Assembly: GCF_036010665.1 (NCBI RefSeq)
Contig: NZ_CP108581.1
Span: forward strand, 379,501 to 443,500
Direction: 5' to 3'
DNA from: Microbispora sp. NBC_01189
GTDB lineage: Bacteria > Actinomycetota > Actinomycetes > Streptosporangiales > Streptosporangiaceae
Length of the DNA: 64,000 nucleotides
This document shows positions 8,989-18,679 of this stretch, one piece after another (position 1 is the first letter of the stretch; each line of letters starts with the position of its first letter). The notes beneath the pieces were generated by a model. It had not been told where the DNA came from and searched no databases. It worked only from the letters and a program-made list of their open reading frames with translations. The position numbers and the translations under genes are program-made.

Positions 8989-11543
8989 GAAAGCTCCTTC
9001 AGCATGTCGAAGCGGAACCGCAGGGTCGCGGCCAGCTCGGGCACCTCTGCCGCGTGGGCGCACGCCGCGGGGTCGAACCGCTCGCCCGCGAGCCGGATCA
9101 GCTCTCCGGCGTTCCACGGCTGGGTCCGCGTGGTCTCCACGATCTTCTTGAGCACGGCCCTCGCGAGCCGGGAGCCCCACGGCCGCGGCACGCCGCCCAG
9201 CATCATGACCAGCCGGCCGTCCACCGGATGGCCCGCCACCAGCTCGGCCGCCCGGTGGGACCGCTCCTCGGGCGGGAGCACGGCCAGCAGGTCGGTCAGC
9301 GGCTCGGCCTCGAACAGGGCGCGTGCCCACGCCACGTCCCGCTGCAGGATGGCGGCCCGGATCCAGCCCATGCGCACCTCGCGCTCCCAGTCGCCGATCC
9401 TCGCCCGGGCGATCTCGTCCGGCGGCATGCCGAGACGACCCGGCCAGAACGACAGCGGAGTGTGCGCCACCACCTGCTGCAGCCACCAGCCCCGCGCCTC
9501 CATGCCGGCGGGCGGCCGGGCCCTGACGCCGTCGCGCTCCATCGCGCCGTCGCAATCCGCCGGCGGCTCCGCCCGGAGCCCGGGACCGTTCCCGGTCACG
9601 AACCGGGACGCCCGTGCGGTCATCCGGTGGGCCAGCCGCGACCGCGGCAGGCGGGTGAGGAGGTCGGCGGCGGCCTGCCGCACCTCGCGGCGCCGGTCGT
9701 CGAGCGCCGCCTCCAGGAACGGCTCGTCGGCCATGCCGAGGCCGTCGGCGAGGATCGCCACGAAGACGGCCCGGTCCTCCGGCGTCTCCGCGCTCCAGCC
9801 GCGTTCCAGCAGTTCCCGCGCGGCCGCCGGATCACGCCGGCGCAAGGCGGCCAGGAAGGCGCGCCTGTCTCCGCTCGTGCCGAGCTCCCACACCTCGTCC
9901 GGCGGCACGTGCGCCGGTTCGGCCAGCAGGTACGCCCAGGCGGAGTTGAGACCGGCGAGCCAGCGGCCCCGGGCCCCGGTGACCGCCCCCAGGTGCGCGC
10001 GGATCGACCGGTCCCGCGCTCCGAGGTCGAGCAGCCCCGGGATCGTGGCGGCCGGCACCCGCACCCGCCGCGCGGCCGCCGCCTCCAGCCACTCGCTCAG
10101 CAGCCTGCTCTGCTCACCGGCGAGCATCCGGCCCAGCCGGTCGGCGGCGGCGCGGGGCACGGGCGGCAGCGTCTCCGCCGCGGCCGGGACCGGCCGCGCG
10201 CCCCTCCCCGGCCGCCGCCCCGCGCGCATCCGGACCACCTGCTCGGCCGCCCGCTCCAGCAGGCTCTCGGGCGGGACGGCGCGGCGGCCGGCGCCCACCA
10301 GCGCGGTGGACACCAGTTCCTCCCACGAGCCGGTCATCGGGGCCGGCGACGGCGCGGCTACGATCGGCCCCGGCGTCATAAGGCTCACCACCTCGCCCTC
10401 CTCGTCCCATACCGTCAGCGGGAGCAGCCCCCGTGGCGTCCACTCGGCGGCGACCGTCACCGGCTCCCCACCGGAGACGGCCAGCAGCCGCCATGGGACG
10501 CCTGCGGCAGGGTGCAGCGGCAGGTGCAGCGGCAGCGCGTCCCCCGCACCGCCGGGCTCCTCGCTGTCGGCCCCCGGACCCGCGGCCCTCAAACCGTCGG
10601 CCCCCGCACCGCCGCCCCCCTCCGTGTCGGCCCCCGCGCCGTCGGCGAGGCCGTCCGGGCAGGGGACGACTCCGGCGAGCACCAGAGGCCAGGAGTCGGC
10701 CCAGGGGTCGGCCGCGAGCACCTCCGCGATCAGTGCGGGCACCCGCGAGATCTCCGTCCCCGGCGGCGGACCCGCCTCGACGTCGCCGTGCCGCACGGCC
10801 ACCAGGGCGCGCAGCGGCGACGCGCCCGGATAGAAGGCGAGGTCGGCGTCGATCGTCGTGCCCGGCGGCGGGAACGACTCCGGTGGCTGCCCGACCGGCG
10901 AGAACGACAGCACCATCGCCGGGCGGCCGGTAGCCCGGCCCGCCAGCCAGACGCGCCGGGCGACCAGCCGCTCCTGCTCCTCGTCCCGGCAGCCGACGAC
11001 GTCCCAGTGGTCCCGCACCACCGGGCCGGCCAGCACCGACTCCCTCGTGACGGGGAAGCCGACCCGGTTCCGTACGGTCTGCCGCAGCGGCCCGGGCAGC
11101 GCGTCGGCGCGGCGGTGGGCGACGGCGAGCAGATGAAGCAGCGCGTACTCCCCCAGGAGGAGACCCGGCCAGTCCTCGGCGCCGAGCGCCCGGGGCAGCC
11201 GGGTGACCATGCCCGCCACACCCGGCGCCTGCGCGTCGACCAGCCGCCTGGCGAGGTCGTCCCAGCCGGCCGGGCCCGTCTGGCGCGCCTGCGCGATTCC
11301 CTGCCCGATCTGGTCGGCCAGCCACCGCTCCAGCTCCGACAGGCCCGCGGCGACCCTGCCCTCCCGCTGCTCGGCCTGCCCGCGCCTGGCCGCCGCCCGC
11401 CCACCGGCCGCTTCCCCGGCACTGTCACCGGCGCTGTCACCGGCGCCGGTGCGGGCGGAGGGCGCCTTGATCGCCTGGTCCCGGCTCCGTCCTTGCGTCA
11501 CGCGCCGCAGACTAGCCAGCGCCGCCGACAAAAACGTCTCCAC
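8985..11543 (-). CDS. Fusion of the SWIM-protein C-terminal region with a DUF5691 domain; SWIM zinc finger absent
   Basis: 852 residues if started at 11543; GTG 11498 (MTQGRSRDQ) is an equally plausible start. Residues about 60-290 match the region that follows the SWIM zinc finger in operon-linked SWIM proteins (RVAAGLSELERWLADQ, LVDAQAPGVAGMV, GTTIDADLAFYPGASPLRALVA). Residues about 405-852 form the DUF5691 domain (STALVGAGRRAVPPE at its start). The Cys/His SWIM finger (CxC...CxH) normally found at the N-terminus is missing. It is replaced by a short low-complexity stretch (AGDSAGDSAGEAAGG). An acidic, Gly-rich linker (300-335) joins the two halves. It is the first gene of the MoxR/DUF5682/VWA operon. 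Confidence 0.75.
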   Translation of the reverse strand: METFLSAALASLRRVTQGRSRDQAIKAPSARTGAGDSAGDSAGEAAGGRAAARRGQAEQREGRVAAGLSELERWLADQIGQGIAQARQTGPAGWDDLARRLVDAQAPGVAGMVTRLPRALGAEDWPGLLLGEYALLHLLAVAHRRADALPGPLRQTVRNRVGFPVTRESVLAGPVVRDHWDVVGCRDEEQERLVARRVWLAGRATGRPAMVLSFSPVGQPPESFPPPGTTIDADLAFYPGASPLRALVAVRHGDVEAGPPPGTEISRVPALIAEVLAADPWADSWPLVLAGVVPCPDGLADGAGADTEGGGGAGADGLRAAGPGADSEEPGGAGDALPLHLPLHPAAGVPWRLLAVSGGEPVTVAAEWTPRGLLPLTVWDEEGEVVSLMTPGPIVAAPSPAPMTGSWEELVSTALVGAGRRAVPPESLLERAAEQVVRMRAGRRPGRGARPVPAAAETLPPVPRAAADRLGRMLAGEQSRLLSEWLEAAAARRVRVPAATIPGLLDLGARDRSIRAHLGAVTGARGRWLAGLNSAWAYLLAEPAHVPPDEVWELGTSGDRRAFLAALRRRDPAAARELLERGWSAETPEDRAVFVAILADGLGMADEPFLEAALDDRRREVRQAAADLLTRLPRSRLAHRMTARASRFVTGNGPGLRAEPPADCDGAMERDGVRARPPAGMEARGWWLQQVVAHTPLSFWPGRLGMPPDEIARARIGDWEREVRMGWIRAAILQRDVAWARALFEAEPLTDLLAVLPPEERSHRAAELVAGHPVDGRLVMMLGGVPRPWGSRLARAVLKKIVETTRTQPWNAGELIRLAGERFDPAACAHAAEVPELAATLRFRFDMLKELS

Positions 11544-11645
11544 CTCGGGACGGGCGTCCGGCCCTCGCCCGGCACGCCGAGGACAGCACCGGTCATCCCA
11601 CGCCGCAGGGGAACAGAGTCCGTGGCGCCGTCTGTCCCGGTGGCC

Positions 11646-12374
11646 TCAGGGCGTGCGCCGCGCGAGGAACACGAACTCACGCCCCGGACGGTCGGGGGCC
11701 TCCCGCACGTCCAGCACCCGGAAGCCGTTGCCGAGCAGGCTCGCCTCCACCTCGTCGCGGTCCCGGAACCGCAGCGTGGAGTCGGAGGTGACGACCGTGC
11801 CGTCCGCGAGGAACTCGAAGGTGTAACGGAAGGAGACCAGCGGCAGGCTGACCGCGGTGACCTCCCGACGGCGCCGCACCGGTCCGATCCCCGCGATCTC
11901 GAGGGTGACCGGAGCGGAGTCGGCTGCCCACTCCTCCCAGGCCCGGAATCCCGGACGCCTCGTCTCGAACACGAGGTGACCAGCCGGGCGGAGCGCGGAC
12001 CGGATCCCCTGGAGGGTCCGCGTCCAGTCGTCGTCGGTGAGGAAGACCTGCGCCACGTTTCCCGTCATCACCGCGAGGTCGAAGCCGAGAGCGGGCACCG
12101 CCGCGGCGTCGCCGTGGACCCAGGTGACTCGTCCGGCGGGGTCCTTCGATCTCGCCACCTCAAGCGACGCCTCGGCCGGATCGACCCCGGCGACCGTACG
12201 GCCGCTGTCCGCGAGCAGGACCGCCAGGCACCCCGTGCCGCATCCGATGTCGAGCACTCGCTCCGCGCCCAGCTCAACGGCGACGCCGAGGTAGGCCGTC
12301 AGATCGTCGCGGGCGCCGTCGAAGGCGTCGTAGACGGCCGCGAGGCGAGGATGAGCGAAGATCGCGTCAGGCAT
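11646..12374 (-). CDS. Class I SAM-dependent methyltransferase
   Basis: 242 residues from ATG 12374. Motif I is VLDIGCGTG (residues 40-48), followed by an acidic residue in GVDPAEAS that binds the ribose of SAM, and motif II/post-II around HGDAAAVPALGFDLAVM. The C-terminal half is mostly beta strand with charged residues (FRDRDEVEASLLGNGF), as in small-molecule methyltransferases of the Methyltransf_25 type. The substrate cannot be told. It is transcribed away from the DinB-like gene, with 135 bp between the two starts, and there is no obvious metabolic partner nearby. Confidence 0.8.
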   Translation of the reverse strand: MPDAIFAHPRLAAVYDAFDGARDDLTAYLGVAVELGAERVLDIGCGTGCLAVLLADSGRTVAGVDPAEASLEVARSKDPAGRVTWVHGDAAAVPALGFDLAVMTGNVAQVFLTDDDWTRTLQGIRSALRPAGHLVFETRRPGFRAWEEWAADSAPVTLEIAGIGPVRRRREVTAVSLPLVSFRYTFEFLADGTVVTSDSTLRFRDRDEVEASLLGNGFRVLDVREAPDRPGREFVFLARRTP

Positions 12375-12509
12375 GTTACGACCATAACCGCGAGCGTCCT
12401 GACTCGACGTGTCCGTCCCCGGCCGGGGCCCGGATCGTCCCGGGCGAGGCCGAACGCCGCTCCGGCCGCGGTTCCGGGAACTGTCGGCGCCGTCTGGCAG
12501 GGTCGGGTC

Positions 12510-13100
12510 GTGAACGAGATCCCCGAGGCGAACTACTCGAAGAAGTGGGACGGCGACTCCCGGTCCGCTCCCGTCCTCGTCGGCGACGAGCGGGAGATCC
12601 TCACCGCCTCCCTGGACTGGCACCGCGAGACGTTCGCGCTCAAGTGCTCCGGCGTGCCGAAGGAACGGCTCTCCGACAAGGGGGTGCCGCCGTCCGTGCT
12701 GAGCCTCCACGGCATCCTCCGGCACCTCACCGGCGTCGAGCGGTGGTGGTTCCGCATCCAGTTCGCCGGTGAGGACGTCCCGCTCCTCTACTACTCGGAC
12801 GACGATCCCGACCAGGACTTCGAGGATCTGGGCGGGGACGCCGGCGAGGCGTTCGCCGTGTGGCGCGCGGAGTGTGAGCGCTCCCGCGAGATCGTGGCCG
12901 CGGCCCGGTCGCTGGACGAGACCGGCGTCCAGCGCTCCACCGGCCGGCCGATCGCGCTGCGCCGCATCCTGGTCGACATGATCGCGGAGTACGCGCGCCA
13001 CAACGGGCACGCCGACCTGCTCCGCGAGCGGATCGACGGCGTCACCGGCCGGGCCGGTCCCGCCACAGGTCGATGCCGTCCACCGCGCTCACGGGGGTGA
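12510..13100 (+). CDS. DinB/DUF664-like protein
   Basis: 196 residues from GTG 12510 ([15 protein letters not shown]). The pattern fits the DinB/DUF664 four-helix family: an N-terminal stretch with [25 protein letters not shown], then [19 protein letters not shown], then [24 protein letters not shown] near the C-terminus. The conserved histidines (LHGILRHL and the final HNGHAD) are the likely metal ligands. Members act as thiol-dependent transferases in the few studied cases; the activity here is unknown. The last 59 bp overlap the end of the convergent FAH-family gene, so the C-terminal tail ([14 protein letters not shown]) is probably not conserved. Confidence 0.7.
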   Translation: MNEIPEANYSKKWDGDSRSAPVLVGDEREILTASLDWHRETFALKCSGVPKERLSDKGVPPSVLSLHGILRHLTGVERWWFRIQFAGEDVPLLYYSDDDPDQDFEDLGGDAGEAFAVWRAECERSREIVAAARSLDETGVQRSTGRPIALRRILVDMIAEYARHNGHADLLRERIDGVTGRAGPATGRCRPPRSRG

Positions 13101-13932
13101 CCAGACGGCCGAGGCCGTCGATCTCGATGGTCACCTCGTCGCCGGGCGTCAGCGTGAAGTCCGACTCCGGCACGAGGCAGGTGCCGGTCGTCAGGATCAC
13201 CCCGTACGGGTAGCGGTCGGCGCGCAGGAGGTGCTCGACGAGGCCGTCGATCCGCCGGTGGAGCCGGCGGGTGCTCGCCGAGCCCGCCCAGATCTCGCGG
13301 GAGCCGCGCGAGATGCTCAGCCGGATGCCGAGGTCGTAGGGGTCGGGAACCTCCCAGGCGGGACGGATCCCCGGACCCAGCGCGGTGGCGCCGAGATACA
13401 TCTTCGCCTGCGGAAGATACAGCGGGTTCTCGCCCTCGATGGAGCGGGAGCTCACGTCGTCGCAGACGGTGTATCCGGCGATCTCCCCGTTGGCGCAGAC
13501 CACCACTGCCAGTTCGGGCTCCGGGACGTCCCAGGACGAGTCGGGCCGTACGGCGATGGCCTGCCCGTGTCCCCGGACGCGCCAGCCGAGTGACTTGAAG
13601 AACAGCTCGGGGCGGGGGGCGTCGTACACGCGCTCGTAGATGTCGGGCTCGTGGCTCTCCTCCTTGCGCGCCTCCCGCGATCTCCGGTAGGTGACGCCCG
13701 CGGCCCACACCTCCGTCCACCGGTCCACGGGCGCGGCGAGCGAAGTCAGCGGCACGGCCGGGCCGGTCGCCGCTGCGAGGGACCGGCGGAAGTGGTCGAG
13801 GCCGGACGAGAGCGCCTCCCCCAGCGAGAAGCCCTCCGGCAGCGGCCGGTCGCCCTCCTCGTCACGGACGGCCCAGCGTGCGGGCCCGGGGACGCCGGTG
13901 TCGTCGGGGAGATGGCCACGTACGAGTCGCAT
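13042..13932 (-). CDS. Fumarylacetoacetate hydrolase-family protein, 2-keto-3-deoxy-sugar acid dehydratase-like
   Basis: 296 residues from ATG 13932 with AAGG upstream. The FAH fold is shown by the metal-binding block [23 protein letters not shown] and the [18 protein letters not shown] segment. The C-terminus [32 protein letters not shown] is the usual FAH ending. The insert [17 protein letters not shown] followed by [12 protein letters not shown] resembles the araD1-type subgroup (2-keto-3-deoxy-pentonate dehydratases) more than true fumarylacetoacetases. The gene lies back to back with a LuxR regulator, beyond which is an aldehyde dehydrogenase of the kind expected to oxidise the resulting semialdehyde. 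This supports a sugar-acid degradation role, as an inference. Confidence 0.7.
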   Translation of the reverse strand: MRLVRGHLPDDTGVPGPARWAVRDEEGDRPLPEGFSLGEALSSGLDHFRRSLAAATGPAVPLTSLAAPVDRWTEVWAAGVTYRRSREARKEESHEPDIYERVYDAPRPELFFKSLGWRVRGHGQAIAVRPDSSWDVPEPELAVVVCANGEIAGYTVCDDVSSRSIEGENPLYLPQAKMYLGATALGPGIRPAWEVPDPYDLGIRLSISRGSREIWAGSASTRRLHRRIDGLVEHLLRADRYPYGVILTTGTCLVPESDFTLTPGDEVTIEIDGLGRLVTPVSAVDGIDLWRDRPGR

Positions 13933-14113
13933 CAATGTGTGCCTTCACGGGTCGATGGGGTGGTCGACAGGAGTTCCGGTGACGCGGGCGCCGCGCCCCC
14001 GCGTGTACGACAGCGTGGACGAACCGGGCCGCGAGAGGAAGTGTTCCCGTCGCCGGGCGGGGGCCGACGTCGTCGTCCCGGTTCTGTCGGAGCCGCGTGT
14101 CATACTCGCGAAC

Positions 14114-17017
14114 GTGGTCACGCGTACGCCGCAAAGGGTGCTGATCGGGCGTTCCGCCGAGCTCGATCGGCTTCTGGGCGTGCTCGACGGCGCCGCGGCC
14201 GGGCTCGCGGGAGTCGCCCTGGTGGGCGGCGACGCGGGGATCGGCAAGACGCGGATCGTGACCGAGCTGTGCGATCTCGCGCAGCGGCGGGGGTTCGTGA
14301 CGCTGGCCGGGCAGTGCGCCGAGCTCGGCGACGCCCTGCCCTACCTTCCGCTGGCCGACGCACTGCGCACCGCCGCCACCGAGCCCGGGGGGCCGGTCGG
14401 CCCGGCCGTCGCCGCCCGCACCGCCCTGCGGCGGCTGCTGCCCGGCGACGACACGGGCCCCGCCGAGGAGACGGCCACCGGCGGGCTCGCCCAGCAGCGT
14501 CTGTTCGGGTCCGTCCTCGACATGCTGTCGGAGGTGGCCGGGCGCCATCCGGTGCTGTTCGTCTTCGAGGACCTGCACTGGGCCGACCGCTCGACGCGTG
14601 ACCTGCTCGTCTTCCTCACCCGGATGCTGCAGCGGGAGCGGGTGTGCCTCGTCGGCACCTACCGCACCGACGACCTGCACCGCCGCCACCCGCTGCGCCC
14701 GGTCCTGGCCGAGCTGCGGCGTCTGCCACTGGTCACCGCGGTCGAACTGCCGCCGCTGGGCGACGACGACATGGCGGCGTACCTCGCCAGCCTCGGCCGG
14801 GACGGCGACGGCCCGGCGGGCGCGGAGCGGGAACGCGGCTTCGGCGCCCTGATCGAGCGGGCCGGGGGCAACCCGTTCTTCGCCGAGGAGCTGCTGGCCG
14901 CCAGCGCCGACCACAGCCGGCTGCCGGGGACCCTCGCCGACCTGATGCTCGCGCGGGTGGAGGCCCTCTCGGACACGGCCCGCCAGGTGCTGCGGATCGC
15001 GGCCGTGGCCGGGCGGCGGGTCGGCCACGACCTGCTGCGCGATGCCGCCGGTCTCGGGGACCTGCCGCTGGAGGACGCGCTGCGTGAGATCGTCTCGCGG
15101 CGGCTGCTCACCGCGGGCAGCGACGGATACGCGTTCCGGCACGCGCTCCTCCAGGAGGCGGTGTACGACGACCTGCTGCCGGGCGAGCGGACCCGCCTGC
15201 ACGCCACGTTCGCCGCGCTGCTCGCGGAGCGCGGCGGCTCCCCCGCCGAGCTGGCCCACCATCACCTCGCCGCGCACGACACGCCGGCGGCGCTGCGGGC
15301 GTCGGTGGAGGCCGGGCGGCTGGCCTCCCGCCTGGGCGCTCCGGCGGAGGCGCACCGGCACCTCGAGCGGGCGCTGGAGCTGTGGGACCAGGTGCCGGCC
15401 TCCGGGCGCCCCACCGGGGACAGCCGGCCGCGGATCGCGCTGGCGAGCGCCGCCGCGGCGGCGGCCGCCGGTGACTCCCACAGGGCCGCGGGGCAGTTGC
15501 GGCGGCTGCGCCGGGAGGCGGACGACCCCGTCCTCGTCGCCGAGATCGGCGAGCGGCTCGCCTACTACCTGGCCGACGGGGACGACGCCCGCGATGAGGC
15601 GACCGCGTCGGCCCGGGAGGCGGTGGACCTCGCGCCGCACAGCGCGCTGCTGGCCAGGGCCCTGGCCACGTACGCGCGCACGCTGTGGTGGAACTACCGG
15701 GTCGAGGAGGCGACCGCGACGGCGGCCAGGGCCCTGGAGGTCGCGCAGGCGACCGGCGCCCGCGACGCCGAGGCCAGCGCCCTGGTCGTGCTGGCGCTGT
15801 CGGAGGAGTCCGCCGACGTCGACCGCGCCGTCGACCTGCTCACGCGCGCCACCCGCCGCCCCTCGGGCGACCTGTCCATCGACCTGCGGGCACGGTTCAA
15901 CCACGCGCGCATCCACTACGAGCACGGCCATCTCACGGACGCCGCCCGCATCGCCGAATCGGGCGTACGGCTGGCCGCCGAGAACGGGCTGACCTGGAGC
16001 GCCTTCGGCACCGACCTGCGGTTCCTGCACTACCTCATCCACTACGCGGACGGCGACTGGGACGCCGCCGAGCGGCTGGCCGGCGCCTTCGGCGTGCGGG
16101 TCGGCACCCGGGCGGAGGCCCATCTGTCGTCGTTCGCCCTCTTCGTGGAGGTGGGCCGGGGACGCGCGGGAGCCGACGAGAGGCTGCGGTGGCTGTCCCG
16201 GTTCTGGTCCGACGACCTGGTGAGCTACATGGCGCGCGGGATGGCCGCCGAGCACGCCCTGTGGCACGGCGACCCGAAGGCGGCGCTCGAACACGTCGAC
16301 GCGATCCTCGCGACGCTCGAACCGTTCGACCCCGGCCTGATCCGGATCGCGGCGACCGGTCTGCAGGCGCTCGCCGACCTCGGCCAGACCGGCGAGCACT
16401 GCGACGACCTGCTGCGACGGGCCAGGCACGCCGCGGCGAACGGGCCCAACGGCCCGCGGGCGCGGCTGGGCCCGGAGGGTCTCGCCTGGCTGGCCCGGGC
16501 GGAGGCCGAGTGGCACCGCGCGCACGGCACGGCAGGCCCGGAGGTGTGGCGGCGCGCGACCGAGGCCTTCGGCTTCGGCTTCGTCTACGAGGAGGCGCGG
16601 TCGCGTCGCCGGCTGGCCGAGAGCCTGCTGCGGACGGGTGACCGCGCGGCGGCCAACACCGAGTGGGAGCGGGCGGTGACCGTCGCCGCCGCGCTGGGAG
16701 CCGCGCCTCTCCTGGCCGCCCTGCGGGAGTCCGGGGCGCGCGCCGGGTTCCGGGACCCGGCCGCGGCCGCCCCCGCGCCGGACCGGGAGCCCGGGCGGCT
16801 CGCCGCGCTCACCGCGCGCGAGCGGGAGGTGCTGGCCCACGTCGCGGACGGCCTGCCCAACCGTGAGATCGGCGAGCGGCTGTTCATCTCCCAGAAGACG
16901 GTCAGCGTGCATGTCTCGAACATCCTCGCCAAGTTTGGCGTGTCCAGCCGCACCCAGGCCGCCGCGGTCGCCCTCCAGGAGGGCCTGGCGGGCACCGGAG
17001 ACGGAAATACTGTGTAA
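14114..17017 (+). CDS. Large ATP-binding LuxR-family (LAL-type) transcriptional regulator
   Basis: 967 residues from GTG 14114 ([13 protein letters not shown]). An N-terminal AAA/STAND ATPase carries Walker [10 protein letters not shown] (residues 38-46) and Walker [12 protein letters not shown] (about 147-157). A long helical TPR-like middle region follows. The C-terminal GerE/LuxR helix-turn-helix spans about 895-955 ([20 protein letters not shown], then [21 protein letters not shown]). Such regulators are ATP-dependent activators, often of sugar or secondary metabolism genes. The gene sits between a divergent FAH-family enzyme and a downstream co-directional aldehyde dehydrogenase 53 bp away. 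These are the natural candidates for its targets; the ligand is unknown. Confidence 0.85.
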   Translation: MVTRTPQRVLIGRSAELDRLLGVLDGAAAGLAGVALVGGDAGIGKTRIVTELCDLAQRRGFVTLAGQCAELGDALPYLPLADALRTAATEPGGPVGPAVAARTALRRLLPGDDTGPAEETATGGLAQQRLFGSVLDMLSEVAGRHPVLFVFEDLHWADRSTRDLLVFLTRMLQRERVCLVGTYRTDDLHRRHPLRPVLAELRRLPLVTAVELPPLGDDDMAAYLASLGRDGDGPAGAERERGFGALIERAGGNPFFAEELLAASADHSRLPGTLADLMLARVEALSDTARQVLRIAAVAGRRVGHDLLRDAAGLGDLPLEDALREIVSRRLLTAGSDGYAFRHALLQEAVYDDLLPGERTRLHATFAALLAERGGSPAELAHHHLAAHDTPAALRASVEAGRLASRLGAPAEAHRHLERALELWDQVPASGRPTGDSRPRIALASAAAAAAAGDSHRAAGQLRRLRREADDPVLVAEIGERLAYYLADGDDARDEATASAREAVDLAPHSALLARALATYARTLWWNYRVEEATATAARALEVAQATGARDAEASALVVLALSEESADVDRAVDLLTRATRRPSGDLSIDLRARFNHARIHYEHGHLTDAARIAESGVRLAAENGLTWSAFGTDLRFLHYLIHYADGDWDAAERLAGAFGVRVGTRAEAHLSSFALFVEVGRGRAGADERLRWLSRFWSDDLVSYMARGMAAEHALWHGDPKAALEHVDAILATLEPFDPGLIRIAATGLQALADLGQTGEHCDDLLRRARHAAANGPNGPRARLGPEGLAWLARAEAEWHRAHGTAGPEVWRRATEAFGFGFVYEEARSRRRLAESLLRTGDRAAANTEWERAVTVAAALGAAPLLAALRESGARAGFRDPAAAAPAPDREPGRLAALTAREREVLAHVADGLPNREIGERLFISQKTVSVHVSNILAKFGVSSRTQAAAVALQEGLAGTGDGNTV

Positions 17018-17070
17018 TCGAGGCGTGCGGAGCAGAAGCGTGGAGAGCAGAAACAGTCGCGGAGGTTGCG

Positions 17071-18576
17071 GTGACTCGGCAGATCGTTTCCGTCGTCGGG
17101 GGTGACGAGGTCACCTCGGGCACGCCGTACGCGTCCGTCAACCCGGCGCGGCCCTCGCAGATCGTGGCGGACGTGACGCTCACGGACGCGGCGGGTTTCG
17201 CGGACGCCTGCCGCGCCGCGTCGGCCGCCCAGCGGGAGTGGGCGCGCGTCCCGGCTCCGGTGCGCGGACGGGTGATCGCCTCGATCGGCCGCCTCGTCGA
17301 GGCCAACACCGAGGCGCTGGCCCGCCTGGTGACCGAGGAGATCGGCAAGCCGTACGCCGAGGCGCTCGGCGAGGTCCGTGAGATCGTCGACACCTGCGAC
17401 TTCTTCCTCGGGGAGGGCCGGCGCCTCTACGGGCAGACCATCCCGTCGGAGATGCCGGACAAGAGCCTGTTCACCTTCCGGGTGCCGGTCGGCGTCGCGG
17501 CGGTGGTGACGGCGGGCAACTTCCCGGTCGCGGTGCCCTCCTGGTATCTGGTGCCGGCGCTGCTGTGCGGCAACGCGGTGGTCTGGAAGCCCGCCGAGTA
17601 CGCCGCGGCGTCCGCGCACGCCCTCTACCGCCTGTTCGCCGCGGCCGGGCTGCCGCGCGGCGTGCTCGGCATCGTGTTCGCGGGCGGCGAGCAGACCTAC
17701 GCCGGGCTCGACCGCGCGCTCGGCGAGGGCCTGGTGCAGAAGGTCGGGTTCACCGGCTCCAGCGCGGTCGGCCGCCGCGTCGGCGAACTGTGCGGGCGGC
17801 ACCTACAGTCGCCCTGCCTGGAGCTCGGCGGCAAGAACCCGATGGTCGTGATGCCGGACGCCGACCTGGACCTCGCCGCCGAGGGCGCGTTGTTCTCCGG
17901 GTTCGGCACGGCCGGGCAGCGGTGCACCTCCCTGGGCACGGTCATCGTCCACGAGGACGTGCACGACGCGTTCCTGCGCCGGTTCACCGACGCCGTGCGC
18001 AGCGCGAAGATCGGCGACCCGAACGGCGACGTGCTGTACGGCCCGCTGCTCGACCACCGGTTCGCCGAACGGTACGAGGAGCACCTGGGCTGGATCCAGC
18101 CGCACCACACCGTGCTGCCCGGCCCGGTGGGCCGGATCGACGGCGAGGGCCTGTACTACCACCCGGTCGTCGTGGACGGCGTCCGTCCCGGCGACCGGCT
18201 GTTCCTGGAGGAGACGTTCGGCCCGATCGTGGGCGTGACCACGTTCTCCACCCTGGACGAGGCGATCGGCCTCGCCAACCGCCCGGGATACGGCCTGTCG
18301 TCGTCCATCTACACCTCCGACCCGAAGGCGGTGTTCCGCTTCCGCGAGGGCGTGTCGGCCGGGATGGTCAGCGTCAACAACTCGACGTCCGGGGCGGAGG
18401 CGCACCTGCCGTTCGGCGGGAACGGCAAGTCGGGCAACGGCAGCCGGCAGAGCGGCATGTGGGTGCTCGACCAGTTCACCCGCTGGCAGGCGATGAACTG
18501 GGACTACTCGGGCCGCCTGCAGAAGGCCCAGATGGACGTCGCCGAGATCACCCCCGACCTGGGTTTCCGGCTCTGA
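17071..18576 (+). CDS. Aldehyde dehydrogenase (NAD(P)+)
   Basis: 501 residues from GTG 17071, with GGAGG 6-7 nt upstream. All ALDH catalytic elements are present: VVTAGNFPVAVPSW with the active-site Asn, the cofactor-binding GFTGSSAVG, the general-base Glu in CLELGGKNP, and the nucleophile Cys in GTAGQRCTSLG. The C-terminal PFGGNGKSGNGSRQSG is also family-typical. It is of the usual length. It follows the LuxR regulator and lies near the FAH-family dehydratase. A role as a ketoglutarate-semialdehyde or related dehydrogenase in sugar-acid breakdown is possible but cannot be settled from sequence alone. Confidence 0.85.
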   Translation: MTRQIVSVVGGDEVTSGTPYASVNPARPSQIVADVTLTDAAGFADACRAASAAQREWARVPAPVRGRVIASIGRLVEANTEALARLVTEEIGKPYAEALGEVREIVDTCDFFLGEGRRLYGQTIPSEMPDKSLFTFRVPVGVAAVVTAGNFPVAVPSWYLVPALLCGNAVVWKPAEYAAASAHALYRLFAAAGLPRGVLGIVFAGGEQTYAGLDRALGEGLVQKVGFTGSSAVGRRVGELCGRHLQSPCLELGGKNPMVVMPDADLDLAAEGALFSGFGTAGQRCTSLGTVIVHEDVHDAFLRRFTDAVRSAKIGDPNGDVLYGPLLDHRFAERYEEHLGWIQPHHTVLPGPVGRIDGEGLYYHPVVVDGVRPGDRLFLEETFGPIVGVTTFSTLDEAIGLANRPGYGLSSSIYTSDPKAVFRFREGVSAGMVSVNNSTSGAEAHLPFGGNGKSGNGSRQSGMWVLDQFTRWQAMNWDYSGRLQKAQMDVAEITPDLGFRL

Positions 18577-18679
18577 CCCCCGCGTCCCACCGCAGGCCGC
18601 GGAAGGTGCGGCGCAGGTCGCCAGAGCACGTCGCCGGGCACGTGGACCACCGGGGATCGCCGTACGGAAGATCGCGGGG

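Noticed and set aside
12510..18576. A biosynthetic gene cluster around the large LuxR regulator
   Set aside because: No synthase, NRPS/PKS, terpene or RiPP core gene is present; a few accessory-like enzymes are not enough.
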